This document shows positions 52,080-60,584 of a stretch of 64,000 nt of DNA, one piece after another. The stretch lies in assembly GCF_000512695.2 (NCBI RefSeq), contig NZ_AZRW02000022.1:26243-90242 (forward strand). Reading direction: 5' to 3'. A program made the translations under genes and the position numbers. Below the pieces are notes generated by a model. The model was not told where the DNA came from, searched no databases, and saw nothing but the letters and a program-made list of their open reading frames with translations. This DNA is from Pseudomonas sp. QTF5 (GTDB lineage: Bacteria; Pseudomonadota; Gammaproteobacteria; Pseudomonadales; Pseudomonadaceae). Position 1 is the first letter of the stretch. Each line of letters begins with the position of its first letter.

Positions 52080-52910
52080 ATGCTGCTGCGTTTTACCAAG
52101 ATGCACGGCCTGGGCAATGACTTCATGGTTCTCGACCTGGTCAGCCAGCACGCGCACATCCTGCCAAAACACGCAAAGCTTTGGGGCGATCGGCACACGG
52201 GGATCGGTTTCGACCAGTTGCTGATCGTCGAGGCGCCGAGCAACCCGGACGTGGATTTCCGCTATCGGATCTTCAATTCCGACGGCTCCGAAGTGGAACA
52301 GTGCGGCAACGGTGCGCGCTGCTTCGCCCGCTTCGTGCTCGACAAGCGCCTGACCGCCAAGCGGCTGATTCGCGTCGAGACCAAAAGCGGCATCATCGAA
52401 CTGGACATCCGCAACGATGGCCAGATCAGCGTCAACATGGGCGCCCCGCGCCTGGTGCCGGCCGAGATTCCGTTCGAAGCCCCGAGCCAGGCCCTGAGCT
52501 ATCAGGTCGACGTCGACGGCACCACGGTCGAACTGGCCGCGGTGTCCATGGGCAACCCCCATGCCGTGTTGCGGGTCAGCGACATCAACAACGCACCGGT
52601 GCATGAACTGGGGCCGAAAATCGAACATCACCCGCGCTTCCCGGCGCGGGTCAATGTCGGTTTTCTCCAGGTCATCGACCGGAGCCGTGCGCAGTTGCGC
52701 GTCTGGGAACGCGGGGCCGGGGAAACCCAGGCATGCGGAACCGGCGCCTGTGCTGCCGCAGTGGCCGCGATCAGTCAGGGGTGGATGGATTCGCCGCTAT
52801 TGATCGACCTGCCCGGCGGGCGTCTGTCCATTGAATGGGCAGGCCCTGGTCAACCGGTCATGATGACCGGCCCGGCAGTGCGCATATACGAAGGACAAGT
52901 GCGTCTTTGA
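52080..52910 (+). CDS. dapF: Diaminopimelate epimerase
   Basis: 276 residues from the ATG at 52080, four bases after lysA. The two catalytic cysteines are C75 (EVEQCGNGARC) and C219 (TQACGTGACA). It converts LL- to meso-diaminopimelate, the substrate of LysA and of peptidoglycan synthesis. Confidence 0.97.
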   Translation: MLLRFTKMHGLGNDFMVLDLVSQHAHILPKHAKLWGDRHTGIGFDQLLIVEAPSNPDVDFRYRIFNSDGSEVEQCGNGARCFARFVLDKRLTAKRLIRVETKSGIIELDIRNDGQISVNMGAPRLVPAEIPFEAPSQALSYQVDVDGTTVELAAVSMGNPHAVLRVSDINNAPVHELGPKIEHHPRFPARVNVGFLQVIDRSRAQLRVWERGAGETQACGTGACAAAVAAISQGWMDSPLLIDLPGGRLSIEWAGPGQPVMMTGPAVRIYEGQVRL

Positions 52911-52923
52911 GTGAGCGAAATCC

Positions 52924-53649
52924 ATGACCGACAAGCCCCAGGTTCCCGCCCTGCAGCCCGACGAATCTCCTTCCGAAAGCCTTGAGGCGGCGGCGATTGC
53001 CGCGTACCTGGAGGCTCATCCGGATTTCTTCATCGAGCACGAAGAATTGCTCCCGGCCCTGCGCATACCGCACCAGCGCGGCGACACCATTTCGCTGGTC
53101 GAACGTCAGATGACCATCCTGCGCGACCGCAACATCGAGTTGCGCCACCGCCTTTCGCACTTGATGGACGTAGCCCGCGACAACGACCGACTGTTCGACA
53201 AGACCCGCCGCCTGATTCTCACGCTGATGGACGCTACTAGCCTGGAGGACGTGGTAATCAGCGTCGAAGACAGCCTGCGCCAAGACTTCCAGGTGCCCTT
53301 CGTCAGCCTGATTTTGCTGGGCGACAACCCGATGCCGGTGGGCCGCTGGGTCACACATGCCGAAGCACAAACGGCCATCGGCGGCTTGCTCTCCGAAGAC
53401 AAAAGCGTCTGTGGCAGTCTGCGCGAACATGAACTGGACTTCCTGTTCGGCGAAGAACAGCGCAAGCAGATCGGCTCCACCGCCGTCGTCGCCATCAGCT
53501 ATCAGGGCATCCACGGCGTTCTGGCCATCGCCAGCCGCGATCCGCAGCACTACAAGAGCTCGGTGGGTACGCTGTTCCTGAGTTACATCGCCGAAGTCAT
53601 GGGCCGTGTGCTGCCACGGGTCAACAGCTCCCTGCGCTCGGTACGCTGA
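52924..53649 (+). CDS. DUF484-family protein
   Basis: 241 residues. A short N-terminal helix pair with AIAAYLEAHPDFFIEHEELLPALRIPH is followed by a coiled coil (about 60–100) and a GAF-like domain (about 110–225). The family lies between dapF and xerC across gammaproteobacteria, but its role is unknown; the stop is two bases before xerC. Confidence 0.92.
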   Translation: MTDKPQVPALQPDESPSESLEAAAIAAYLEAHPDFFIEHEELLPALRIPHQRGDTISLVERQMTILRDRNIELRHRLSHLMDVARDNDRLFDKTRRLILTLMDATSLEDVVISVEDSLRQDFQVPFVSLILLGDNPMPVGRWVTHAEAQTAIGGLLSEDKSVCGSLREHELDFLFGEEQRKQIGSTAVVAISYQGIHGVLAIASRDPQHYKSSVGTLFLSYIAEVMGRVLPRVNSSLRSVR

Positions 53650-53651
53650 CC

Positions 53652-54551
53652 ATGGAACGACAACTGGACGCTTACTGCGAACACCTGCGCAGTGAGCGGC
53701 AGGTGTCGCCGCACACGCTGTACGCCTACCGCCGCGACCTCGACAAAGTGCTGGGTTGGTGCGTCAAACAGAACATCGACAGCTGGGCCGCGCTGGACAT
53801 CCAGCGCCTGCGCAGCCTGATCGCTCGCCTGCATTCCCAAGGTCAATCGTCTCGCAGTCTGGCGCGGCTGCTGTCGGCAGTACGCGGGCTCTATCACTAT
53901 CTGAACCGCGAAGGTCTGTGCGATCACGACCCGGCCAATGGCCTGGCACCGCCCAAGGGTGAACACCGCCTGCCGAAGACCCTCGACACTGACCGCGCGC
54001 TGCAACTACTTGAAGGCGCCGTGGAGGATGATTTTCTCGCGCGTCGGGATCAGGCGATTCTGGAACTGTTCTATTCCTCCGGCCTGCGACTTTCGGAACT
54101 GACCGGGCTCAACCTCGATCAGCTGGATTTGGCTGATGGAATGGTCCAGGTGCTTGGCAAGGGCAGCAAGACCCGGCTGTTGCCAGTGGGCAAAAAGGCT
54201 CGCGAAGCGCTGGAGTTGTGGCTGCCGCTACGAGCCATGACCAACCCGGCGGACGACGCAGTGTTTGTCAGCCAGCAAGGCCGGCGCCTCGGTCCACGGG
54301 CGATTCAGGTGCGGGTCAAGGCTGCCGGCGAGCGCGAACTGGGGCAGAACCTGCACCCACACATGTTGCGACACTCCTTCGCCAGCCATTTGCTGGAGTC
54401 CTCTCAGGATTTGCGCGCGGTGCAGGAACTGCTCGGACACTCGGACATCAAGACCACCCAGATCTATACCCACCTGGACTTCCAGCACCTGGCGACGGTC
54501 TACGACAGTGCCCATCCACGGGCCAAACGCATTAAAGGCGATGATTCATGA
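53652..54551 (+). CDS. xerC: Site-specific tyrosine recombinase XerC
   Basis: 299 residues. The SAM-like N-terminal domain (1–95) is followed by the catalytic domain with the full active set: R146, K170, H237, R240, H263 and the nucleophile Y272 (in IYTHLDF). With XerD it resolves chromosome dimers at dif. No dif site was seen in the window. Confidence 0.97.
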   Translation: MERQLDAYCEHLRSERQVSPHTLYAYRRDLDKVLGWCVKQNIDSWAALDIQRLRSLIARLHSQGQSSRSLARLLSAVRGLYHYLNREGLCDHDPANGLAPPKGEHRLPKTLDTDRALQLLEGAVEDDFLARRDQAILELFYSSGLRLSELTGLNLDQLDLADGMVQVLGKGSKTRLLPVGKKAREALELWLPLRAMTNPADDAVFVSQQGRRLGPRAIQVRVKAAGERELGQNLHPHMLRHSFASHLLESSQDLRAVQELLGHSDIKTTQIYTHLDFQHLATVYDSAHPRAKRIKGDDS

Positions 54552-55252
54552 CCCTCCAATTGATCACCTTCGACCTCGACGACACCCTGTGGGATACCGC
54601 CCCAGTGATCGCCAGCGCCGAAATCGTATTGCGTGAATGGTTGACCGAGCACGCCCCGAACCTGGGCGCGGTGCCGGTGGAGCATCTGTGGTCGATACGC
54701 GAGCGAGTGCTGAGCAACGAACCGAGCCTCAAGCACCGCATCAGTGCCCTGCGTCGGCGGGTGTTGTTCCATGCGCTGGAAGAAGCCGGTTATGGACATA
54801 CCGAAGCATCCGACCTGGCCGATCAGGGTTTCGAAGTGTTTCTGCATGCGCGACATCAGTTGGAGATCTTCCCGGAGGTGCAACCGACCCTGGAAATTCT
54901 GGCCAATCACTATGCGCTTGGCGTGGTCACCAACGGCAACGCCGATGTGCGTCGATTGGGGCTGGCGGATTACTTCAAGTTTGCCCTGTGCGCCGAAGAC
55001 ATCGGCATCGCCAAACCCGATGCGCGATTGTTTCATGAAGCACTGCAGCGTGGCGGCGCGACCGCCGAGACAGCGGTGCATATCGGCGACCATCCTGGCG
55101 ATGACATTGCCGGCGCCCAGCAGGCGGGGTTGCGGGCAATCTGGTTTAACCCGGCGGGCAAGGTGTGGGAAGCCGAGAAGGCGCCGGATGCCGAGATTCG
55201 TAGCCTGAACGAATTGCCAGGGTTGTTGGCCCGCTGGAACGCCCAACACTAA
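54548..55252 (+). CDS. HAD-family hydrolase (YigB-like)
   Basis: 234 residues. The HAD motif I is TFDLDDTLWDT, with D9 and D11. Motif II (VVTNGN) and motif III/IV (GIAKPD with HIGDHPGDDIAGAQ) follow. YigB dephosphorylates 5-amino-6-ribitylamino-uracil phosphate in riboflavin synthesis, as well as other small phosphates. Its start overlaps xerC by 4 bp. It is the last gene of the operon. Confidence 0.93.
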   Translation: MTLQLITFDLDDTLWDTAPVIASAEIVLREWLTEHAPNLGAVPVEHLWSIRERVLSNEPSLKHRISALRRRVLFHALEEAGYGHTEASDLADQGFEVFLHARHQLEIFPEVQPTLEILANHYALGVVTNGNADVRRLGLADYFKFALCAEDIGIAKPDARLFHEALQRGGATAETAVHIGDHPGDDIAGAQQAGLRAIWFNPAGKVWEAEKAPDAEIRSLNELPGLLARWNAQH

Positions 55253-55276
55253 TCCTGTGTAAGTACACAAATACAC

Positions 55277-55382
55277 TGTGGGAGCGGTGGTGCGACGATT
55301 CGACTTGCTCGCGAAGGGGGCGCATCAGCCACCATTGATGTCGGCTGACACACCGCTTTCGCGAGCAAGCCCGCTCCCACAT
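55277..55382. repeat. REP pair with an expanded left arm
   Basis: As at 50405: the left copy carries about 18 extra bases (GGTGGTGCGACGATTCGAC) inside the repeat, and the right copy is normal. Confidence 0.85.
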
Positions 55383-55420
55383 TGGATCGCGCCCTGCTCA
55401 TGACTTTTGTTTCACCCATG

Positions 55421-55450
55421 AAAAAGCCCGCAGCGACGGCGGGCTTTTTC
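55421..55450. terminator. Terminator between yigB and sutA
   Basis: AAAAAGCCCGC and GCGGGCTTTTT form a perfect stem between two convergent genes. Confidence 0.88.
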
Positions 55451-55470
55451 AGCAAGCAAGAAGCAGGCGC

Positions 55471-55794
55471 TTAGATAGGCCGGCTGCCGTACTTGTTATC
55501 AGGCTTCTTGGGAGGATCGGCGACCACATTGGCCTCCACTTCCTGCACCTTGCCGCCCCGTGCCAGAAACTCTTCCATGGCCTTGGCCAGGGCGTCGCGT
55601 TCCTTGTTCTTGGCTTCGACGCTCGGCAGCTCATCGACCGACACCGCAGCCTTGGCCTTGCCTTTGGCAGTTGGAACGGGCGTATCACCACCGTCATCTT
55701 CAGCAACGTCTTCTGCCGCCGCTTCAAGGCCTTCTTCGGTTTCGTCTTCGTCGCCTACTTCGAGGTCGTCGTTTTCCAGATCATCGTCGCTCAT
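55471..55794 (-). CDS. sutA: SutA, RNA polymerase-binding regulator of slow growth
   Basis: 107 residues. The first 40 residues are very acidic and disordered (DDDLENDDLEVGDEDETEEG). A central helix (KNKERDALAKAMEEFLARGG) and a disordered tail ending DNKYGSRPI follow, the layout described for P. aeruginosa SutA. It binds the polymerase beta subunit and raises transcription of maintenance genes under slow growth. Confidence 0.92.
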   Translation of the reverse strand: MSDDDLENDDLEVGDEDETEEGLEAAAEDVAEDDGGDTPVPTAKGKAKAAVSVDELPSVEAKNKERDALAKAMEEFLARGGKVQEVEANVVADPPKKPDNKYGSRPI

Positions 55795-55876
55795 GTTCTA
55801 CCTCATGACTTGCGAAAAGCAGATTAGTTATAGCCCAGCTTTGCCGTCTGTCGACGGCTGCCGGAAAAAAATCAAC

Positions 55877-55897
55877 CACCGCTGGTAACCAGCGGTT
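55877..55897 (-). terminator. Possible terminator after yjbQ
   Basis: ACCGCTGG/CCAGCGGT forms an 8-bp stem, followed on the minus strand by GGTTGATTTTTTT. The T-run is a few bases away from the stem. Confidence 0.5.
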
Positions 55898-55898
55898 T

Positions 55899-56324
55899 TC
55901 ATGCCCCTTCACCGTGCACGGTGGCGAGGACTTTACGGGCACCGCCGTGATCACGGTGCTCGCCCAGATAAACACCTTGCCAGGTCCCCAACGCCAGTCG
56001 GCCTGCCGAGATCGGCAAACTGAGCTGACAGCCAAGTACGCTGGCCTTGAAGTGCGCCGGGAGGTCGTCCAGGCCTTCGTCGTTATGCTCATAGCCGTCT
56101 GTTCCTTGTGGGATCAGACGATTGAAAAATCGTTCGAAGTCGCGACCTACCGCCGGATCGGCGTTCTCGTTGATGGTCAACGACGCCGAGGTATGCTGTA
56201 GCCACAAATGCAACAGACCGACCCGACACGCCTTGAGTTCAGGCAAGCCGGCGAGTAATTCGTCCGTTACCAGATGAAAGCCCCGGGGCCGTGCTCGCAG
56301 GGTAATCAGAGTCTGTTGCCACAT
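55899..56324 (-). CDS. YjbQ-family secondary thiamine-phosphate synthase
   Basis: 141 residues from the ATG at 56324; a longer reading starts in an unlikely place. HTSASLTINENADPAVGRDFERFF (about 49–72) and YEHNDEGLDDLPAHFKASVLG contain the conserved His and acidic residues of the YjbQ/UPF0047 family. GTWQGVYLGEHRDHGG closes the domain. Its weak thiamine phosphate synthase activity is reported for E. coli YjbQ; the native role is uncertain. Confidence 0.92.
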   Translation of the reverse strand: MWQQTLITLRARPRGFHLVTDELLAGLPELKACRVGLLHLWLQHTSASLTINENADPAVGRDFERFFNRLIPQGTDGYEHNDEGLDDLPAHFKASVLGCQLSLPISAGRLALGTWQGVYLGEHRDHGGARKVLATVHGEGA

Positions 56325-56495
56325 ACAGTTCTCCGCACGTTCGGGGCGCATTCTAGCGCGCTCTGGGAAAAAACAAAGGCCCTAATATTCCTTCAATCGT
56401 GTAAGCCATTGGCCGCAGAAAAACGCCCGTCGTAAACGCGACCGAACGTGTAAGAAAAAACCTTTCAGCCCTTCCTTCACTGACAAATCCCGGAC

Positions 56496-56528
56496 AAAAA
56501 AATGCCCGGCAAGCCGGGCAAATTTTTC
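56496..56528 (-). terminator. Terminator of amtB
   Basis: TTTGCCCGGC and GCCGGGCATTTTTTT on the minus strand, 11 bases past the amtB stop. Confidence 0.87.
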
Positions 56529-56538
56529 ATGCGCGTGC

Positions 56539-57876
56539 TTACAAGTTGTAGCCGCGTTCGTTGTGAAGCGCCAGATCGATGCCGACAGCTTCTTCTTCCT
56601 CGGTGACACGTAGACCCATGACAGCGTCCAGGACCTTGAGGATGATGAACGTGACGATCGCGGTGTAGATCACCGTGAAGCCCACGCCTTTGCACTGAAT
56701 CCAGACTTGTGCACCGATGTCGGTGACGGTGCCGAAGCCACCGAGGGCCGGTGCCGCGAACACACCGGTCAGGATTGCGCCGAGGATACCGCCGATACCG
56801 TGTACGCCGAAGGCATCCAGGGAGTCGTCATAACCGAGTTTTCGTTTCAGGGTGGTTGCGCAGAAGAAGCACACCACACCCGCCGCCAGACCGATTACCA
56901 GAGCGCCCATCGGGCCCACGGTGCCTGCCGCCGGAGTGATTGCAACCAGACCGGCCACAACACCCGAAGCGATACCCAGTGCACTTGGTTTGCCGTGGGT
57001 GATCCACTCGGCAAACATCCAGCCCAGCGCCGCAGCAGCGGTGGCGATCTGGGTGACCAGCATCGCCATGCCGGCAGTGCCGTTGGCGGCGGCAGCGGAA
57101 CCGGCGTTGAAGCCGAACCAGCCGATCCACAACATCGCGGCACCCATCAGGGTGTAGCCGAGGTTGTGCGGAGCCATTGGGGTGGTCGGGAAACCTTTAC
57201 GCTTGCCCAATACCAGGCAGGCAATCAGACCGGCCACACCGGCGTTGATGTGCACCACGGTGCCGCCGGCGAAGTCGAGCACGCCCCAGTCCCACATCAG
57301 GCCGCCGTTGCCGGACCAGACCATGTGCGCAATCGGCGCGTAAACCAGGGTGAACCAGATGCCCATGAAGATCAGCATGGCGGAGAACTTCATCCGCTCG
57401 GCGAAAGCACCGACGATCAACGCTGGGGTGATGATGGCGAAAGTCATCTGGAAGGTAATGAAGACCGCCTCAGGGAACAGCGCCGCGGGACCGGTCAGGC
57501 TCGAAGGCGTGACACCGGCGAGGAACGCCTTGCCCATGCCGCCGAAGAACGAGTTGAAGTTGACGACGCCCTGCTCCATGCCAGTGGTGTCGAACGCAAT
57601 GCTGTAGCCATAAATGACCCATAGAATGCTGATCAGACCGGTAATGGCGAAGCACTGCATCATCACGGAAAGAATGTTTTTCGAGCGAACCATGCCGCCG
57701 TAGAACAGCGCGAGACCGGGAATGGTCATGAACAGCACAAGGGCTGTCGAGGTCATCATCCAGGCGGTATCGCCGGAATTGAGGACTGGGGCCGCCACTT
57801 CGTCTGCCGCCATGGCCAGGCCGGGCATTACGAGGGACAACAGGGCTCCTAGCCCTGCGATTTTACGCAGAGTCAT
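56539..57876 (-). CDS. amtB: Ammonium transporter AmtB
   Basis: 445 residues. A signal peptide (MTLRKIAGLGALLSLVMPGLAMA) precedes eleven helices. The twin-His pore residues are found in the GGTVVHINAGVAGL segment (about residue 190) and the DAFGVHGIGGILGAI segment (about 340). It moves ammonium under nitrogen limitation and is blocked by GlnK, whose gene lies directly upstream. Confidence 0.96.
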   Translation of the reverse strand: MTLRKIAGLGALLSLVMPGLAMAADEVAAPVLNSGDTAWMMTSTALVLFMTIPGLALFYGGMVRSKNILSVMMQCFAITGLISILWVIYGYSIAFDTTGMEQGVVNFNSFFGGMGKAFLAGVTPSSLTGPAALFPEAVFITFQMTFAIITPALIVGAFAERMKFSAMLIFMGIWFTLVYAPIAHMVWSGNGGLMWDWGVLDFAGGTVVHINAGVAGLIACLVLGKRKGFPTTPMAPHNLGYTLMGAAMLWIGWFGFNAGSAAAANGTAGMAMLVTQIATAAAALGWMFAEWITHGKPSALGIASGVVAGLVAITPAAGTVGPMGALVIGLAAGVVCFFCATTLKRKLGYDDSLDAFGVHGIGGILGAILTGVFAAPALGGFGTVTDIGAQVWIQCKGVGFTVIYTAIVTFIILKVLDAVMGLRVTEEEEAVGIDLALHNERGYNL

Positions 57877-57911
57877 ATTGTTTTCTCCTGGGGCGTTGGG
57901 TTTGTGGCGGC

Positions 57912-58250
57912 TTAGATTGCGTCGGTATCGGTTTCGCCGGTACGGATGCGAATCGCCTGTTCCAGATTGACCACGAAGATCTTGCCGTCACCGATCTTGC
58001 CGGTGTTGGCGGCCTTGGTTATCGCCTCGATAACCCGGTCCAGATCCTTGTCGTCAATGGCGACATCGATCTTCACCTTGGGCAGAAAATCGACCACGTA
58101 CTCCGCGCCGCGATACAGCTCGGTATGACCCTTCTGCCGACCGAAGCCTTTGACCTCAGTAACGGTAATGCCCTGCACGCCGATCTCGGACAGCGACTCG
58201 CGCACGTCGTCCAGTTTGAACGGCTTGATGATGGCAGTGACTAGCTTCAT
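57912..58250 (-). CDS. glnK: Nitrogen regulatory P-II protein GlnK
   Basis: 112 residues from the ATG at 58250. The T-loop Tyr that is uridylylated falls at position 51, as in all GlnB/GlnK, and KPFKLDDVRESLSEIGVQGITV at the start plus GDGKIFV (B-loop) are typical. It senses 2-oxoglutarate/ATP and plugs AmtB. The glnK–amtB pair identifies it as GlnK rather than GlnB. Confidence 0.95.
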   Translation of the reverse strand: MKLVTAIIKPFKLDDVRESLSEIGVQGITVTEVKGFGRQKGHTELYRGAEYVVDFLPKVKIDVAIDDKDLDRVIEAITKAANTGKIGDGKIFVVNLEQAIRIRTGETDTDAI

Positions 58251-58667
58251 GAAAACTCTCTCCCGAATTGGTGGACTTGCCCCAGGAAAACAAACCCGAC
58301 TCAAGTCTAAGCGCAGTGCCTGGCTTTGTAACGCATCGTCGGCCTTACCTGCCCGTCCGACGCCAGCGAACCACTCCGCACGAAACTTCCCCCGTTTCGC
58401 TTGGCGCACTGCATTCGTCACAGCGACTGCATCAGTGCATGGGTCACCAGCGACTAAGCAGAAAGCTTGCCATCTATCAAAAACCCATTGATTTCAATCC
58501 CTTGGCCGCTACCTCAAGCCCTTTCGCCCGATTGACGCAACGGTTACGCACAACAACAGTGCGATACCGTCCATCCCTATGCGCGAAAAGCGTGCATCGC
58601 AGCCGCCGAGATTGACTATAGACACTGCGTGATACACTGCCCGCCATTGTTTGACAGGACATTTCCC
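58251..58667. other. Intergenic region between glnK and ubiK
   Basis: No gene is seen in these 417 bases. It must contain the glnK–amtB promoter. A sigma-54 -24/-12 site would be expected, but only a poor match (AGGCAC then TTAGA on the minus strand near 58315) was found. CCGCCATTG just before ubiK is part of its leader. Confidence 0.4.
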
Positions 58668-58934
58668 ATGCTCGCGCCCAAAGACTTCCTCGATGCCCTG
58701 AGCGGCACCGCCTCCCGCCTCTTCAGCGGCGACACTCCACTGCCGAAAAGCGAAATCGAAAGCCAGTTCAAGGCTCTGTTGCAGAGCGGCTTCAGCAAAC
58801 TGGACCTGGTGAGTCGGGAAGAGTTTGATAGCCAGATGGTCGTGCTGGCACGGACCCGGGCACGGCTGGAGAGCCTTGAAGCGAAAGTGGCGGAGCTGGA
58901 AGCGAAGCTCAATCCACCTGCTGACGCCGAGTAA
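58668..58934 (+). CDS. ubiK: UbiK, ubiquinone synthesis accessory factor
   Basis: 88 residues. The N-terminal amphipathic part (MLAPKDFLDALSGTASRLF) and a C-terminal coiled coil (SREEFDSQMVVLARTRARLESLEAKVAELEAKL) are typical of the BMFP/UbiK family, which forms trimers and binds UbiJ to help the late ubiquinone steps. It lies between the glnK promoter region and the accessory patch. Confidence 0.92.
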   Translation: MLAPKDFLDALSGTASRLFSGDTPLPKSEIESQFKALLQSGFSKLDLVSREEFDSQMVVLARTRARLESLEAKVAELEAKLNPPADAE

Positions 58935-58936
58935 CC

Positions 58937-59049
58937 TGATCGTTCCCACGCTCTGCGTGGGAATGCCGCCAGGGACGCTCCGCGTTCCGCTCCAGATGTG
59001 ACGCAGAGCGTCACGGGATGCATTCCCACGCAGAGCGTGGGAACGATCA
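58937..59049. repeat. Inverted repeat of the TGATCGTTCCCACGC family
   Basis: TGATCGTTCCCACGCTCTGC on the left and GCAGAGCGTGGGAACGATCA on the right are exact inverse copies. The unit begins 2 bases after the ubiK stop and marks the left border of the accessory patch. A half repeat TGTAGGAGCTGCCGAAGGCT follows at 59062. Confidence 0.88.
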
Positions 59050-59280
59050 TTCAATGTGTTCTGTAGGAGCTGCCGAAGGCTGCGATCTTTTGATCTTAAG
59101 CCCCGCAAACATCCCGGCAACGTCCTACAAAGAACACCACCGCCGTCCGATTGCGCCGCCAGGCCCCGGTTCTTAAGCTCACCTTCTGCTGAATATTCAG
59201 CACTGGGTTTGGCGACCCGGAAGACCCCGACGCACCGCGACCACATTCGACCGAGGAATTTGTTCCCATCTCGAATTATG

Positions 59281-59359
59281 GCGGCTATGCGTGGGAGACC
59301 TTCGGGTCTGCCGGTTTTCGGGCGTCACCGGTTCGCCAACCCGCGCATGGCTGCCACCC
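59281..59359 (+). ncRNA. C4-type antisense RNA candidate
   Basis: About 80 bases just before the Bro-N gene fold into a C4-like shape. GTGG (59291) pairs with CCAC (59354) as outer stem. AGACC-TTCG-GGTCT is a perfect UUCG-capped hairpin, and CCGGT/ACCGG makes a second. The unpaired GTTCGCCAACCC and GGCTGCCACC segments match the consensus remembered for this family. In phages P1 and P7, C4 RNA pairs with the leader of the antirepressor gene and silences it. Here TTGGCGA at 59368–59374, before the gene, can pair with TCGCCAA in the candidate RNA. Ends are approximate. Confidence 0.6.
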
Positions 59360-59416
59360 TTTTCGTTTGGCGACGATCAGAGGCAGTTTTCTTCATTTGA
59401 TCCCGAGAACTGCACC

Positions 59417-59938
59417 ATGGACGAAAACTATCTAATCCCCCACATTTTCACCCGCCACAAACGCCACCTCCACGCCCTCCTTCTGGAAAACCAACCCTGG
59501 TTCTGCGCCCGCGACCTCGGCCGATTACTCAGGCTATTCCTGGACGAACGAGCGCTACGAAAACTCGATCCCGATCAACACCAGAGCATGCAAATGCTCA
59601 TCCACGGCACTGTCGAAAACACACTGCTGGTCAGCGAATCCGGCATATACGCGTTATTGGTCTACCACTACTGCCCCGAATACCGAGGCCTGCGCGAATG
59701 GCTGACCCACAACGTGGTACCAGCCCTCAGAGACGCCCAACAACCCACCTCAACCGAACGCCCGATTCTGAGCCTGCTCAATTGGCCGGAGATGTCGTTG
59801 AGTTTGCTGCACTGGAATAACCAGCCGTGGATTCGGTTGCAGGATGTTCCGCAGCTACTGCCGAATGAGGAACGACCGCGAAGTACGGTCAATGCTCCAT
59901 GGTGGAAGCGTGCGTCACGAATACTCCAGGCATTCTGA
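59417..59938 (+). CDS. Bro-N-domain protein (antirepressor-like)
   Basis: 173 residues. A BRO N-terminal domain (about 8–108) is seen, with NQPWFCARDLGRLL (25–38), LLVSESGIYALLV (70–82) and LREWLTHNVVPALR. The motif NQPWIRLQDVPQLL at 134–147 repeats the first one, so the C-terminal part looks like a second, cut-off Bro-N copy. Such domains occur in phage antirepressors and bind DNA. With the C4-like RNA upstream this looks like a relic phage immunity unit. No prophage genes are nearby. Confidence 0.82.
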   Translation: MDENYLIPHIFTRHKRHLHALLLENQPWFCARDLGRLLRLFLDERALRKLDPDQHQSMQMLIHGTVENTLLVSESGIYALLVYHYCPEYRGLREWLTHNVVPALRDAQQPTSTERPILSLLNWPEMSLSLLHWNNQPWIRLQDVPQLLPNEERPRSTVNAPWWKRASRILQAF

Positions 59939-59943
59939 ACGAC

Positions 59944-59974
59944 AAAAAAAACCCCACGTTTATCGCGTGGGGTT
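59944..59974. terminator. Bidirectional terminator between the Bro-N gene and higBA
   Basis: ACCCCACG and CGTGGGGT form a stem around TTTATCG, with a run of eight A before it, which acts as a T-run for the leftward higBA transcript. Confidence 0.8.
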
Positions 59975-59991
59975 CGTTCAGGAGCAGTGGT

Positions 59992-60297
59992 TCAGGCGCA
60001 GTGCGGGAGCCGCTCAACCTGATCCCGGATCGCAGCCCCTCGTTCGATCTCGGCTTTTCGCAAATCGTATGTCGATTGCAGGTTCAGCCAAAACTCGGGA
60101 GTCGTGTCCAGGCAGATAGATAGCCTTAGAGCCATATCGGCACTGACACCTCGACGCTGAAGCACGATGTCGTTCACCGTAGGCGTCGAAACGCTCAACG
60201 CTCTGGCCAAGGCTGCAGCCGTAAGGCTCAGAGGCTCCAGGTATTCCTCTTTGAGGATCTCGCCAGGGTGAACCGGGCGCATACCATTCTTAGTCAT
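59992..60297 (-). CDS. higA: HigA-family antitoxin
   Basis: 101 residues. The start MRPVHPGEILKEEYLEPL and the XRE-type helix-turn-helix (about 25–60, TAAALARALSVSTPTVNDIVLQRRGVS) are typical of HigA. It neutralises HigB and represses the operon. It lies 8 bases after higB, giving the toxin-first order usual for higBA. Confidence 0.93.
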   Translation of the reverse strand: MTKNGMRPVHPGEILKEEYLEPLSLTAAALARALSVSTPTVNDIVLQRRGVSADMALRLSICLDTTPEFWLNLQSTYDLRKAEIERGAAIRDQVERLPHCA

Positions 60298-60305
60298 TAC
60301 TCACC

Positions 60306-60584
60306 TCAGTGATAATCGACGATTTCGACATTCTCTGGTCCGTTAAGCCCCCAAACAAAGCAAATTCGCCATTGAGCGTTGATGCGAATGCTGTGCTGAC
60401 CTTTTCGATTTCCTTCCAGCGCCTCCAATCGATTGCCTGGTGGTGATCGAAGGTCCATCAGCACGGCAGCAGCATCAAGCATCGTCAGCTTTCGTTCCAC
60501 GACACTCAGAATGGCTGACCACATACGGGTCTTTCCGCTGCGAAACAGGTACTCGGTCTCAGAACACTTAAAGCTAACGATCAT
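60306..60584 (-). CDS. higB: HigB-family toxin (RelE/ParE superfamily)
   Basis: 92 residues. The compact RelE fold is visible, ending in SIRINAQWRICFVWGLNGPENVEIVDYH, with the catalytic-type Arg/His residues of the family. The N-terminal part (MIVSFKCSETEYLFRSGKTR) is usual. It cleaves mRNA on the ribosome. It lies in the accessory patch with the Bro-N gene. Confidence 0.93.
   Translation of the reverse strand: MIVSFKCSETEYLFRSGKTRMWSAILSVVERKLTMLDAAAVLMDLRSPPGNRLEALEGNRKGQHSIRINAQWRICFVWGLNGPENVEIVDYH

Noticed and set aside
58251..58400. Sigma-54 promoter before glnK
   Set aside because: The best candidate (AGGCAC with TTAGA) lacks the essential GC of the -12 element. A true site may exist but is not visible by eye.
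59291..59416. N-terminal extension of the Bro-N protein from a GTG at 59291
   Set aside because: It would run through the structured RNA candidate, has no ribosome site, and the added residues are unlike Bro-N proteins.
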